A stretch of 64,000 nt of DNA from assembly GCF_002257565.1 (NCBI RefSeq), contig NZ_CP022736.1, forward strand, positions 2,790,001 through 2,854,000, read 5' to 3'. Position 1 is the first letter of the stretch; each line of letters begins with the position of its first letter. Origin of the DNA: Herbaspirillum sp. meg3. Its GTDB lineage: Bacteria; Pseudomonadota; Gammaproteobacteria; Burkholderiales; Burkholderiaceae_D. Below are positions 63,135 to 64,000 of the stretch, one piece after another. A program made the position numbers and the translations under genes. The notes below the pieces were generated by a model that was not told where the DNA came from, did not search any database, and saw only the letters and a list, made by a program, of their open reading frames with translations.

Positions 63135-64000
63135 CTAAGACGACGAAACGCTGACCTCGGCAGCTCTGACCTTGCCATCGTTGCCATCAGTATCGTTGGT
63201 GGCCGGCACGATAGCCTGAAGTGATACTTTGCGGCCATGCTCTCTCGGCGAACATCCCATGGCCCTCTTGAATGCTTTGCCGAAAGCGCTTTCAGATTCG
63301 TAACCCAGCGACAAGGCGATGGCAGAAGTCGACTCGCGCGAATTCTTCAGGCGATCGCCCGCCAGCAACATCCTCCAGCGCGTCAGGTATTCCATCGGCG
63401 TCGTCCCGACCGTCTGCTTGAAACGCAAGGCGAACACCGACCTCGACATCCCGACACGCTCTGCAAGCTTCTGCAATGTCCAATCGTGTCCGGGGTCATC
63501 GTGCATGGATCGGATCGCCGCGCCCATCTGCTTGTCCGCCAGTGCAAACAGCCACCCGATGCCTTGCGTTGCCCCATCTGACAGGTGCAGCCGCAATGCC
63601 TGCACCAGCATCATGTAAGCGAGTTGTTGTGTGATCAGCGAGCCACCCGGTTGCGGATCCCGCACCTCATCTCTCATGCGCTCCAGCGACCACCGCATAG
63701 CCGCCTTGTCGGACTCCTTGCGGATATGAATGATGGGCGCCAATGCGCTCAGCAGAAAATCAGCATGACTTCCTGTCAGAACAAAATGACCGCCGACGAG
63801 ATAGCAGCTTCCTGCTTTTTTCTCGACGACATCCTGATCCGAGCGCCATTTGGAACGGTACACGCCGAAATCGACCGGTTCGGCAGACAAATCCGTCGCC
63901 AGCCGGAACGGCGGCCCCGGCGGCAAGAGGTAGCACTCCCCAGCGGTCAGCAAAACCGCTTCGGGAACACATTCCACCGATAACCAGCATTGACCGGAAA
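63135..64000 (-). CDS. AraC-family transcriptional regulator, cupin type (partial)
   Basis: The frame is open past the window end, so the N-terminus is missing. The visible start (CWLSVECVPEAVLLTAGECYLLPPGPPFRLATDL) matches the AraC-binding-like cupin of type cupin_6. The C-terminal HTH region (WTLQKLAERVGMSRSVFALRFKQTVG, AIALSLGYESESAFGKAFKRAMGCSPREHGRK) is complete, with a short Ser/Asp tail. A codon at 63977 (GTG) is an apparent internal position, not the true start. Target genes are not known. Confidence 0.88.
   Translation of the reverse strand, partial: SGQCWLSVECVPEAVLLTAGECYLLPPGPPFRLATDLSAEPVDFGVYRSKWRSDQDVVEKKAGSCYLVGGHFVLTGSHADFLLSALAPIIHIRKESDKAAMRWSLERMRDEVRDPQPGGSLITQQLAYMMLVQALRLHLSDGATQGIGWLFALADKQMGAAIRSMHDDPGHDWTLQKLAERVGMSRSVFALRFKQTVGTTPMEYLTRWRMLLAGDRLKNSRESTSAIALSLGYESESAFGKAFKRAMGCSPREHGRKVSLQAIVPATNDTDGNDGKVRAAEVSVSSS

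Noticed and set aside
1..64000. CRISPR arrays, tRNA or rRNA genes, insertion sequences, prophage
   Set aside because: No regularly spaced repeats with spacers, no transposase or integrase protein, and no tRNA-like sequence was noticed; the tandem repeats found are 9-13 bp with no spacers.

Overview
The window is chromosomal DNA of a high-GC betaproteobacterium. The organism is inferred from gene content and style: CobN plus a ChlI/ChlD-type cobalt chelatase, CbtBA under a B12 riboswitch, an mdc malonate decarboxylase operon, MocR- and LysR-type regulators, and small betaproteobacterial stress proteins. Together these suggest Burkholderiales, most likely Oxalobacteraceae (Herbaspirillum-like). 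No rRNA, tRNA, CRISPR array, phage gene or insertion sequence was recognised. Coding density is high, and the layout is that of an ordinary chromosome with several metabolic and accessory operons.

Region 1 (1-9.4 kb, minus strand) is a cobalt/cobalamin operon read from a cobalamin riboswitch (about 9138-9375): cbtB, cbtA, a small 2Fe-2S ferredoxin, cobN, a fused chlI/chlD-like chelatase subunit, cbiE and cbiX (cut by the window start). CobN carries a His/Asp-rich insert, and a strong hairpin splits cbtBA from the rest. Region 2 (9.6-22.8 kb) mixes small hydrophilic, probably stress-linked proteins with a chemoreceptor, a CPA1 antiporter, phosphoglucomutase, galU, an M14-type peptidase/deacylase coupled to a hydrolase, and a histone H1-like protein. 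Pgm and GalU together supply UDP-glucose.

Region 3 (22.8-36.2 kb) holds single-gene and two-gene units: an ABC-type binding protein, a MOSC protein, a CopD-like membrane protein overlapping an alanine-type aminotransferase, a LysR/hydrolase divergent pair with tandem 13-bp repeats, a MocR regulator divergent from GNAT and DMT genes, a TauE exporter, lrgAB, a hotdog thioesterase and a 2-hydroxyacid dehydrogenase. Region 4 (36.2-40.5 kb) has mgtC followed by a stand-alone protein resembling its C-terminal domain, a diguanylate cyclase and two small unknowns.

Region 5 (40.7-46.4 kb) is a molybdenum hydroxylase locus: a LysR regulator (apparently with a CTG start), iorA-like and iorB-like subunits, XdhC and a MocA-like nucleotidyltransferase. 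The same ATTCC-N7-GGAAT element lies upstream of the regulator and upstream of iorAB. Region 6 (46.5-50.4 kb) is a signalling operon: PAS histidine kinase, single-domain receiver, and REC-PAS-degenerate GGDEF-EAL.

Region 7 (50.7-60.9 kb) is a tightly coupled ten-gene malonate operon (TRAP transporter dctPQM, then mdcACDEGBH), divergent from a GntR/FCD regulator. A MatR-like operator lies in the divergent promoter. Region 8 (60.9-64 kb) has a structured inverted-repeat element, a LysR gene divergent from argC, a clear terminator, and an AraC regulator cut by the window end.
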